Shown here in pieces: positions 26,101 through 33,662 of a DNA stretch of 64,000 nucleotides (positions are counted from its first letter, which is position 1; every line of letters begins with the position of its first letter). Source of the DNA: an uncultured Dysgonomonas sp. (GTDB lineage Bacteria; Bacteroidota; Bacteroidia; Bacteroidales; Dysgonomonadaceae); contig NZ_CAKUOF010000006.1 in assembly GCF_934668725.1 (NCBI RefSeq), positions 1 through 64,000 of the forward strand, read 5' to 3'. The notes below the pieces were generated by a model. It searched no databases. It was given only the letters and a program-made list of their open reading frames with translations, and had not been told where the DNA came from. A program made the translations under genes and the position numbers.

Positions 26101-27798
26101 TTATTCGTTTCCTAGTAATATATTCGTAACGCATGTTCCCGAAGGTACCATTGGGTATACCATTCCTTTGGCTTCAACCTGTACATCTAAGAGGTAAGAA
26201 CCTTTATGATTTATCATTTCGGCAATGGCGCTGTCGAGATCCTCGCGTTTGTCTACTATTTTCGATTTAATATTGTAGGCATTAGCAATCATGCAGAAAT
26301 TCGGATTCTTCATTGTGGTCTCGGAATATCTTTCGCTAAAGAACAGTTCCTGCCATTGACGCACCATCCCTAAGAAATGATTATTCAGGATAATGATTTT
26401 TACATCCACATCGTACTGCATAATGGTTCCTAATTCCTGTATGGTCATTTGAATACCACCGTCACCTACAAATAAACAAACTGTACGGTTAGGTGCACCT
26501 ATTTTGGCTCCAATGGCTGCCGGTAATCCAAATCCCATAGTACCAAGACCGCCTGATGTAACCACACTGCGTGATTGTTTGTATTTGAAATAGCGAACAG
26601 CCATCATTTGGTGCTGACCTACGTCTGTAACCAGTACTGCATCATCGTTTGTGGCTTCCGAAACTTTGTGGATTACTTCACCCATTTTCAAGCTACCCGA
26701 AGTCGGAAACAATTCATCTTTGATGACAACATTATACTCCTTATCATCACACGATCTGAATTCTGCCAGCCATTCCGGATGAGTAGTAGTATCAATTAAC
26801 TTGGCTACTTCTGCCAGAGTTTCTTTTACATCCCCTAGCACACGAACTGTTGTTTTTACATTCTTGTCTATTTCGGCAGGGTCTATATCAAAGTGGATAA
26901 CTTTAGCTTGTTTGGCGTACGTTTTCAGATCACCCGTTACCCGGTCGTCAAAACGCATTCCGATAGCAATAAGCACATCACACTCATTTGTTTTTAGATT
27001 AGGACCTATATTTCCATGCATTCCTAACATTCCGACATGAAGTGGATGATCGGATGGAATGGCCGATAAGCCTAATACAGTGGATGCAGCGGGAATACCC
27101 GATTTTTCGAGAAAAGCTTTAAGTTCTTCTTCTGCAGAACCAAGTAATACTCCTTGTCCGACTAATGCCAGAGGTTTTTTAGCTTTGCTAATCAGTTCAG
27201 CAGCGGCTTTTATTTCCTCCGGATTTATTTCGGGTTTAGGAATATAGCTTCTGATAAAAGTTGCTTTTTTATACTCATATTCTATTTTTCCGAATTGAGC
27301 ATCTTTGGTGATGTCTAATAATACTGGACCCGGGCGACCGGATGCTGCAATATAAAACGCACGTGCTACTGCTGCAGGGATATCTTCTGCACATCTTACC
27401 TGATGAGCCCATTTGGTTACAGGCTGAGAAATACCCACAACGTCGGCTTCCTGAAAAGCATCGCTGCCCAATAGGGTAGAGGCTACCTGTCCTGCAATAA
27501 CTACCATAGGGGTGCTGTCCATCATGGCATCGGTTATACCTGTTATGGCGTTTGTGGCACCGGGTCCTGAGGTAACAAATGCAACTCCTACTTTACCCGA
27601 AGTGCGTGCATAACCTTGTGCAGCGTGGGTTGCTCCTTGCTCGTGACGAACTAATATATGGTCTACCTTGTCTTTATAATCGTATATAGCATCAAATACG
27701 GGCATAATAGCTCCTCCGGGATATCCGAAGATAGTGTCTACGCCTTCATTTATCAATGACCGTATAAGAGCTTCACTTCCTGTTATTTTTTCACTCAT
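26101..27798 (-). CDS. ilvB: acetolactate synthase large subunit
   Basis: IlvB (565 aa) is the ThDP/FAD catalytic subunit that makes acetolactate from pyruvate. The catalytic glutamate is in LVRHEQGATHAAQGYAR (near residue 53). The central FAD-binding domain has VGMLGMHGNIGPN, and the ThDP/Mg site reads FVGDGGIQMTIQELGT near 440 with IIILNNHFLGMVRQWQ after it. Its start is 13 bases from the MDR gene stop. A feedback role for IlvN is expected. Confidence 0.96.
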   Translation of the reverse strand: MSEKITGSEALIRSLINEGVDTIFGYPGGAIMPVFDAIYDYKDKVDHILVRHEQGATHAAQGYARTSGKVGVAFVTSGPGATNAITGITDAMMDSTPMVVIAGQVASTLLGSDAFQEADVVGISQPVTKWAHQVRCAEDIPAAVARAFYIAASGRPGPVLLDITKDAQFGKIEYEYKKATFIRSYIPKPEINPEEIKAAAELISKAKKPLALVGQGVLLGSAEEELKAFLEKSGIPAASTVLGLSAIPSDHPLHVGMLGMHGNIGPNLKTNECDVLIAIGMRFDDRVTGDLKTYAKQAKVIHFDIDPAEIDKNVKTTVRVLGDVKETLAEVAKLIDTTTHPEWLAEFRSCDDKEYNVVIKDELFPTSGSLKMGEVIHKVSEATNDDAVLVTDVGQHQMMAVRYFKYKQSRSVVTSGGLGTMGFGLPAAIGAKIGAPNRTVCLFVGDGGIQMTIQELGTIMQYDVDVKIIILNNHFLGMVRQWQELFFSERYSETTMKNPNFCMIANAYNIKSKIVDKREDLDSAIAEMINHKGSYLLDVQVEAKGMVYPMVPSGTCVTNILLGNE

Positions 27799-27811
27799 GA
27801 TTAGTAAATGC

Positions 27812-28801
27812 TTATGAAACTTTAATTAAGTACTTTGTTTGAATATTATTAGCTTTCATTTCAGCTAAATGCTTGGCGAGGTTATCGAATGTTTCGACTT
27901 TGTTATCCCTTATCCTGAGGGATCCACTCGCTATTTTATGGAGGAGTAATTCTCCTTGCTGCATCAGTTCTGCTATCTGTTGAGGCGATCCGTATTTATG
28001 AAATGCCCCTAACGCCACTTCGTGTAGCGATATACAGGTGGTGAATGCAGGTAAAGGAGACTGTCCGACTCGATCCTGAATAGCTACCAGATGTCCATAA
28101 TATCCTAGTAATGAAGCCATACCTGTGGCATGTTCTCCACTTACAGTATCAATTATGGCATCCAATGAATCTCCATTTAAATGGTTCTTTATCGTTTTTT
28201 TCCAGTTATTATCTTTATAATCTACAGCTTGTATGACGCCCATTTTGAGGAATTCCGCATGGTGCTTTTCGCTTGCTGTAACATAGACTCGTGCATTGGC
28301 TTCGAGTAATAATTGAGTGAGGAAATATCCCACTGATCCACCTGCACCGCTTACTAAAACTTTTTTACCTGCTATATTGGGTATCTTTTGGAGGGCTTGC
28401 CAAGCTGTAAGTGATGGGCAGGGGAAAGAAGCTGCTGCTGTATCACTCAGTTTGTCGGGAACATGTATAAGTGCATGCCCTGAAACAATTGTATGTGTGC
28501 TGAAACTGCCGTCTTTCGAAAGATCAGTATGATAACATACTCTGCTTCCTATACGCAAGTGAGTCATATTTCGTCCAACTTTGAGAATAGCTCCCATTCC
28601 GTCAACACCGGGAACTGAATCGGAACTCCATGAAGGATGTCCCCATTCGATTAATTTCCAGTCGACAGGATTTAGTCCTATTACACTGTTCTGAATAAGG
28701 ACTTCGTTATCCCCAATCTCTCTTATTTCCTTTTCTTTCAGAATAAGATCAGTTGGTTCACCTTCCTTTTGCCAACACCAAGATTTAGCTTTTATCTCCA
28801 T
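27812..28801 (-). CDS. zinc-free MDR alcohol dehydrogenase/quinone oxidoreductase-like
   Basis: This 329-residue medium-chain dehydrogenase/reductase has a GroES-like N-terminal domain (PGVDGMGAILKVGRNM near 64-80) and an NAD(P) loop, VLVSGAGGSVGYFLTQLL, near 150. The cysteine-rich structural zinc loop of classical alcohol dehydrogenases is absent, so it is nearer the quinone oxidoreductase and enoyl reductase groups. It sits between ilvD and ilvB with gaps of 12 and 13 bases, hence is co-expressed. Its substrate and its link to branched-chain metabolism are unknown. Confidence 0.82.
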   Translation of the reverse strand: MEIKAKSWCWQKEGEPTDLILKEKEIREIGDNEVLIQNSVIGLNPVDWKLIEWGHPSWSSDSVPGVDGMGAILKVGRNMTHLRIGSRVCYHTDLSKDGSFSTHTIVSGHALIHVPDKLSDTAAASFPCPSLTAWQALQKIPNIAGKKVLVSGAGGSVGYFLTQLLLEANARVYVTASEKHHAEFLKMGVIQAVDYKDNNWKKTIKNHLNGDSLDAIIDTVSGEHATGMASLLGYYGHLVAIQDRVGQSPLPAFTTCISLHEVALGAFHKYGSPQQIAELMQQGELLLHKIASGSLRIRDNKVETFDNLAKHLAEMKANNIQTKYLIKVS

Positions 28802-28813
28802 CTTTCAGATGTT

Positions 28814-30643
28814 TTAGTCTATCAGTCTAACTGCACCTAAATCAGCAGAGCTTACCATACTTGCGTATGCTTTTAAAGCCTTAGATACATTTCTTACACG
28901 ATTCGGTTTAAATGCGTCGTTGCCTTTGGCAAGTTCTTCTTGACGGCGTTTTTCTAATTCGGCATCCGATACTTTTACATTGATAGATCGGTTAGGAATA
29001 TCTATTTCTATAATATCACCATCCTTTATGAGGCCGATTGCTCCGCCTGCTGCCGCTTCGGGTGATACGTGGCCTATCGAAAGCCCTGAAGTACCTCCTG
29101 AAAAACGACCATCAGTAATCAAAGCACATTCTTTTCCTAAGTGTTTTGATTTTATATATGAGGTAGGATAGAGCATTTCTTGCATACCGGGACCTCCTTT
29201 AGGGCCTTCGTATGTAATAACGACTACATCTCCTGCTTTTACCTGATCTCTTAAGATTCCTTCACAAGCAGCATCTTGTGAGTGAAATACCTTCGCTGTT
29301 CCTGAAAATTTAAAAATACTTTCGTCAACACCTGCGGTTTTAACAACACAACCATCTAAAGCGATGTTTCCTTTCAGAATAGCTAATCCGCCATCTTTAG
29401 TGTAGGCATGCTCATAATCACGGATACATCCGTTTGCTCTATCGCTATCAACTTCTTTATACATGTTGGTTTGCGACCCCATTACTAAATTGGGTTTATT
29501 GCCGGGGGCTGATTTATAAAGCTCAAGAGCTTCTGCTGATGGGTTTGCCGAAGTTATATCGTATTTTGCGATAGCTTGTTGAAGAGTAAGACCATCTACG
29601 CGAGGTAGAGAAGTGTCTATTAAACCGGCTTTTGCCAGTTCTCCCATAATGCCAAGTATGCCACCTGCTCTGTTTACATCTTGTATGTGGTATTTATCGG
29701 TATTAGGTGCTACTTTACAAAGACATGGTGTCTTTCTCGAAAGTTGGTCTATATCGGTCATTGTGAAGTATACTTCAGCTTCGTGAGCTATTGCCAGTAA
29801 GTGAAGTATTGTATTGGTAGAACCTCCCATGGCTATATCCAAAGTCATTGAATTAAGGAAGGCTTGTTTGGTAGCTATCGTGCGAGGAAGTACAGTATTA
29901 TCACCGTCACGGTAGTATTTATAAGTGCTTTCAACAATCATTTTAGCTGCATCTTGGAACAGTTTTAATCTGTTTGCATGGGTAGCAAGAATAGTTCCGT
30001 TTCCGGGTAGTGCTAAACCTATAGCTTCGTTCAAACAGTTCATCGAATTCGCAGTAAACATACCGGAACATGATCCGCAAGTTGGACAAGCGGCACGTTC
30101 GATAGCTGATACCTCTTTGTCCGAAACATTGCTGTCTGCGGCTTTTATCATAGCATCTATCAAGTCGAGATGTTTGTTATCTAGCTCTCCTGCCTCCATT
30201 GGACCTCCCGATACAAAAATGGTCGGGATATTCAATCGCATGGCTGCCATTAGCATTCCGGGAGTGATTTTGTCGCAGTTGCTTATACATACCATTGCAT
30301 CCGCTTTGTGGGCATTTACCATGTATTCGATGCTGTCTGCAATCAAATCACGAGAAGGTAGGGAGTAAAGCATACCGTCGTGCCCCATTGCAATACCATC
30401 ATCAATGGCTATGGTGTTGAATTCGGCGGCGAAACAGCCTAATGCTTCGATTTCTGCTTTAACTTGCTGACCTATATTATGTAAATGCATATGCCCGGGT
30501 ACGAACTGAGTAAACGAGTTCACCACCGCAATGATAGGTTTACCCAATTGTTCCTCTTTCATTCCATTTGCTCTCCAAAGAGCTCTGGCTCCTGCCATTC
30601 TTCTGCCTTGTGTGCTGGTAGAACTTCTTAATTCTATTGCCAT
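28814..30643 (-). CDS. ilvD: dihydroxy-acid dehydratase
   Basis: IlvD (609 aa) is an Fe-S dehydratase that forms the 2-oxo acids preceding valine and isoleucine. Cluster cysteines are seen in VCISNCDKITPGML near 120 and ACPTCGSCSGMFTANSMNCL near 190. DGRFSGGTSGLSIGHVSPEAA in pieces near 510 is the C-terminal signature. It is the first structural gene of the operon and lies directly behind the attenuator hairpin: the hairpin T-run ends about 17 bases before the ATG. Confidence 0.96.
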   Translation of the reverse strand: MAIELRSSTSTQGRRMAGARALWRANGMKEEQLGKPIIAVVNSFTQFVPGHMHLHNIGQQVKAEIEALGCFAAEFNTIAIDDGIAMGHDGMLYSLPSRDLIADSIEYMVNAHKADAMVCISNCDKITPGMLMAAMRLNIPTIFVSGGPMEAGELDNKHLDLIDAMIKAADSNVSDKEVSAIERAACPTCGSCSGMFTANSMNCLNEAIGLALPGNGTILATHANRLKLFQDAAKMIVESTYKYYRDGDNTVLPRTIATKQAFLNSMTLDIAMGGSTNTILHLLAIAHEAEVYFTMTDIDQLSRKTPCLCKVAPNTDKYHIQDVNRAGGILGIMGELAKAGLIDTSLPRVDGLTLQQAIAKYDITSANPSAEALELYKSAPGNKPNLVMGSQTNMYKEVDSDRANGCIRDYEHAYTKDGGLAILKGNIALDGCVVKTAGVDESIFKFSGTAKVFHSQDAACEGILRDQVKAGDVVVITYEGPKGGPGMQEMLYPTSYIKSKHLGKECALITDGRFSGGTSGLSIGHVSPEAAAGGAIGLIKDGDIIEIDIPNRSINVKVSDAELEKRRQEELAKGNDAFKPNRVRNVSKALKAYASMVSSADLGAVRLID

Positions 30644-30660
30644 CTTGATAGTTTTTTGAT

Positions 30661-30694
30661 AAAAAAAACCTTTCTCATCTAATGAGAAAGGTTT
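30661..30694 (-). terminator. ilv attenuator (leader terminator)
   Basis: AAACCTTTCTCAT, loop TAG, ATGAGAAAGGTTT and a run of eight T on the minus strand: a perfect 13-pair Rho-independent terminator between the leader peptide and ilvD. Its 5' arm can instead pair with 30746-30757. Confidence 0.88.
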
Positions 30695-30745
30695 ATATCT
30701 AGTGATTACATTTAGCTATTTTAGTACACGATTATCGTTATACAT

Positions 30746-30757
30746 ACCTTCCTCATT
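30746..30757 (-). promoter_or_regulatory. ilv antiterminator segment overlapping the leader stop codon
   Basis: AATGAGGAAGGT on the minus strand is complementary to ACCTTTCTCATT of the attenuator's 5' arm over 12 bases (one G-U). It contains the UGA stop of the leader peptide. A ribosome stalled at the branched-chain codons upstream would leave it free to pair and block the terminator. A ribosome reaching the stop codon would cover it. Confidence 0.75.
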
Positions 30758-30815
30758 TACTCTGTCCGACGAGCAGAATATCAAGAATGAGGACATGTAA
30801 AATACAATTTGACAT
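30753..30815 (-). CDS. ilv leader peptide, 20 aa
   Basis: This is an ATG-started frame of 20 codons, MSNCILHVLILDILLVGQSK, followed by UGA. Eleven codons encode Ile, Leu or Val, and between codons 5 and 16 there are only two others. It lies 18 bases or so after the predicted transcription start and before the attenuator hairpin, exactly where a branched-chain operon leader peptide should be. It is too short for ordinary gene calling. The function is to sense charged Ile, Leu and Val tRNAs by ribosome stalling; the peptide itself probably has no role. Confidence 0.82.
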   Translation of the reverse strand: MSNCILHVLILDILLVGQSK

Positions 30816-30838
30816 AAATACTGATACTGTGTATTTCA

Positions 30839-30868
30839 CAAAGATATAAATGTTTTTTTATTTACAAG
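30839..30868 (-). promoter_or_regulatory. promoter of the ilv operon
   Basis: CTTG, an 18-base spacer and TATCTTTG on the minus strand fit the Bacteroidetes primary sigma pattern TTTG / TAnnTTTG (-7 perfect, -33 three of four). The start of the leader peptide is 24 bases downstream of the -7 box. Confidence 0.65.
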
Positions 30869-30917
30869 CTTTTTGTGTGAAAAAAGATGATTTGATCTAT
30901 TAATAGGTCTTTATTAA

Positions 30918-31385
30918 TTAATATTTGATGATTTCAATAAATCTTTCGTTATTGTATGAACTCCATGCTAAACTATCATTTATCCACACTTTTGTACAAA
31001 CTACGATATTAGCTTTTCTTTCAATACTGCATTTAATAGTGTCAGCATTCTTTTCGTCCCATTGAATAATAGTTATGGGAAATTCCTCTTTTCTATTATC
31101 ATTAGCAATAATCCTTATTCTGTATTCCTTTTCGTGTTGGAATATAAAAAAACATCTAGGGTATTCAAGGTTCGGTTTTATTACTTCTATTTTTTTTCCA
31201 TTTTCAATATAAAATATTTTAATGTTATTTTCCTTAAATGCATTAGGATTGTCAGGATTGAGTAAGTCAACTCCATGATAATTCTTTACTGATAAGTCAA
31301 TAGATGTATCTATAATAACTGGCTTGTCATTATCATTACATGAGATCATAAGTCCCGTTAATAATATAAGAATAAATCTCTTCAT
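30918..31385 (-). CDS. lipoprotein, 155 aa, next to the C10 peptidase
   Basis: This small protein has a lipoprotein signal peptide with lipobox LMISC (Cys16), then a charged, beta-rich body with no recognised domain. It starts ten bases after the full-length end of the C10 peptidase frame and so is probably co-transcribed with it. C10 (streptopain-like) proteases of Bacteroidetes are often encoded with small propeptide-like inhibitors, so an inhibitor role is possible. I see no clear similarity to the peptidase propeptide, so this stays a guess. Confidence 0.7.
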   Translation of the reverse strand: MKRFILILLTGLMISCNDNDKPVIIDTSIDLSVKNYHGVDLLNPDNPNAFKENNIKIFYIENGKKIEVIKPNLEYPRCFFIFQHEKEYRIRIIANDNRKEEFPITIIQWDEKNADTIKCSIERKANIVVCTKVWINDSLAWSSYNNERFIEIIKY

Positions 31386-31395
31386 AACTTAAAAA

Positions 31396-32616
31396 TTAAG
31401 GATGAATATTATATATCATTCCTGTTTTATAATTGAATGTATTATCTGCTGGATTAAAATTGTATGCGTTAAATACGCCGTTGTAGCTACCATCCCATCC
31501 CCAATTCATGTATAGATTATGGGAGGCATTACCATTTATGTAATAATTAATTAAATAACCATCACAAACCCATGCGTGTCCATCAGAATATTGTCCAAAT
31601 ATCCATCATCCAGTGTTACGACCACCTTTTAATATAACAGGACGTCCTCCATCAATTTCTCGAACGACATCAAAAAAAGTATAATCTTTATAAGCTGCAT
31701 TACTGTATCCGAACTTTTTGAAGGCATTGGCAACGGTTTTTTCTGTATCTGCAGAAGATCCATTGCATTTATATTTCATATATACAGAAGCGCCGATATC
31801 TTTCATTAAGGTCGCGATCTCATTATTTCCCCAAGTATTCGGCATGTTTTGCCAATTATAGTTAGTTGGATATTTATAGTATCTCATTATTTGAGCCATT
31901 GCTGTGGCTACACAACCGGTATAGGGTTTACCGCAAGGCAGTCCGCTGCAATCTATATTGTCAAGAAGAGTATTATAGCCACAGCCTTGTCCCCATTTTG
32001 TTTGTAGAGGTAGTTTTTTATCAATTGGTTCTTTTGTTGCTTCTGGGTCATCTGGCTTAATGTTACGTGTTTGATTAGGGCTCGTACCAAAATATTCTGT
32101 AATATCAGTTTTGTGATTTTGCAAGTAATTCCACATTCGGCTTATTGTATCATTAATATTTATGTTATTACTCTTTAAATCTTCTATGTTTTCCTTATAC
32201 CCCAATAAACAATCGACTAATCCAGATGGGTATATGTTGTTATTTAGTGGAAAGGTATTATTCTCCGAAAAGGCTAATATTGGATTAGAACGTTTATCTC
32301 CAGCTAAAATAAGAAATCCTCCACCTTTATAAGTTATTATATAGAAAGCAATCTGATTATTGTCAGTCGGTGCAGCAAGTATAGACTCTATTTCTTTTGA
32401 AGAAGCATTGGGTGTAGATCTTGTTTTTAGAATGCCTTGATCATTATTGAGATCTTCACTCCAGAGGATGTTTTGTGCAATCGCTTTTGCTTCATTTTCA
32501 GAAACTTCATTTTTATTAACTTCGAGTTTCTGGGTATGAATATCATCATTATTACAAGATAAAAGTAGTGTTATTACTAATAGTAAGCTTGTTAAGATGT
32601 GTCTTTCTGGTTTCAT
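31396..32616 (-). pseudogene. C10 family cysteine peptidase (streptopain-like), interrupted by in-frame UGA
   Basis: The first frame (31606-32616, 336 aa) has a lipoprotein-type signal (LLLSC), a Spi/propeptide region and the catalytic cysteine segment PYTGCVATAMAQIMRYYKYP near residue 235. It then stops at UGA after RPVILKGGRNTG. The same frame continues for 69 codons and encodes WIFGQYSDGHAWVCDGY, with the catalytic histidine, and MNWGWDGSYNGVF with the conserved Trp region, then TAA at 31396. One nonsense codon thus separates the catalytic Cys from its His. This may be a recent pseudogene, a sequencing error or a UGA that is read through. The rest shows no decay. Confidence 0.8.
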
Positions 32617-32675
32617 AATATCTTTGTTGTTCTGTAATTTGTGACGTTTTGTTCTTTATTTGTTGTTTGGCTTTT

Positions 32676-32705
32676 CAAATATACAAAAAAAAACAGAGTG
32701 AGAAA
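32676..32705 (-). promoter_or_regulatory. promoter of the C10 peptidase gene
   Basis: TTTC, an 18-base spacer and TATATTTG on the minus strand: a perfect -7 box and three of four at -33, 60 bases before the ATG. The intact promoter argues against long-standing gene decay. Confidence 0.55.
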
Positions 32706-32825
32706 TAGATTGGTAATTTATTTGGATGTTGCTGTTGAATTATTTTGGAGGTGTAGCTATCTGCAAAATATTTTTATTTATTTGAGTTGATTTATGATAA
32801 CGAATATACTAAATATGCTAGAAAC

Positions 32826-32856
32826 AAAAGCGGCTACTTATGCAGTAGCCGCTTTT
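32826..32856 (-). terminator. terminator of the frdCAB operon
   Basis: AAAAGCGGCTACT and AGTAGCCGCTTTT form a perfect 13-pair stem around a five-base loop, 26 bases after the frdB stop codon. It is flanked by A and T runs, so it may work in both directions. Confidence 0.85.
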
Positions 32857-32881
32857 ATAGAATTATATCTTAAGATATTTA

Positions 32882-33637
32882 TTAATCTTTGAATTTAGCT
32901 GTGATAAATTCACGGTTCAAACGAGCAATATTGCTGATTGAGATGTTTTTAGGACATTCAACTTCACAAGCACCTGTATTGGTACAGTTACCGAAGCCTA
33001 ATTCGTCCATTTTTGCAACCATTGATTTTGCACGTTTTGCAGCTTCTACACGTCCCTGTGGTAATAAAGCAAGTTGACTTACTTTAGCCGAAAGGAATAG
33101 CATTGCCGATCCGTTTTTACAAGCCGCTACACAAGCTCCACAGCCGATACATGATGCCGAGTCCATAGCCTCATCTGCATCTTCTTTCGAAATTGGAATT
33201 GCATTAGCATCTTGTGCACCACCTGCATTGATCGAAGTATATCCACCTGCCTGAATAATTTTATCGAAAGCAGTGCGGTCTACCATCAAGTCGCGAATAA
33301 CAGGAAATCCTGCTGAACGCCAAGGCTCGATTGTGATAGTTTCGCCATCTTTAAATTTACGCATGTGTAATTGGCAAGTAGTAATATCTTCGTCCGGTCC
33401 GTGAGGGTGTCCGTTGATATACAAGCTACACATACCACAGATACCTTCGCGACAATCGTGGTCGAAAACGATTGGCTCTTTTCCTTGGTTGATAAGTATT
33501 TCGTTCTGAATGTCTAACATTTCAAGAAAAGAAGTGTCTACAGATATTCCGTCCAATTTGTATGATTCAAAAGCTCCTTTTTCTTTAGGACCTCTTTGAC
33601 GCCAAACTTTTAATGTTATATTTATTGTCTTATCCAT
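32882..33637 (-). CDS. frdB: fumarate reductase/succinate dehydrogenase iron-sulfur subunit
   Basis: This 251-residue subunit carries electrons between the membrane cytochrome and the flavoprotein. The [2Fe-2S] motif is DCREGICGMCSLYING (about 60-75). CIGCGACVAAC near 165 and CTNTGACEVECPKNI near 220 bind the [4Fe-4S] and [3Fe-4S] clusters. It is the third gene of a cytochrome b/flavoprotein/Fe-S operon. In anaerobic Bacteroidales this complex works as a menaquinol:fumarate reductase, so I use frd, with sdhB equally possible. Confidence 0.94.
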   Translation of the reverse strand: MDKTINITLKVWRQRGPKEKGAFESYKLDGISVDTSFLEMLDIQNEILINQGKEPIVFDHDCREGICGMCSLYINGHPHGPDEDITTCQLHMRKFKDGETITIEPWRSAGFPVIRDLMVDRTAFDKIIQAGGYTSINAGGAQDANAIPISKEDADEAMDSASCIGCGACVAACKNGSAMLFLSAKVSQLALLPQGRVEAAKRAKSMVAKMDELGFGNCTNTGACEVECPKNISISNIARLNREFITAKFKD

Positions 33638-33662
33638 TTTTGTTACTCTTTTACTAATTGGG

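Noticed and set aside
31606..31608. UGA in the C10 peptidase as a selenocysteine codon
   Set aside because: The position is not the catalytic cysteine and no convincing stem-loop follows the UGA; a nonsense mutation is simpler.
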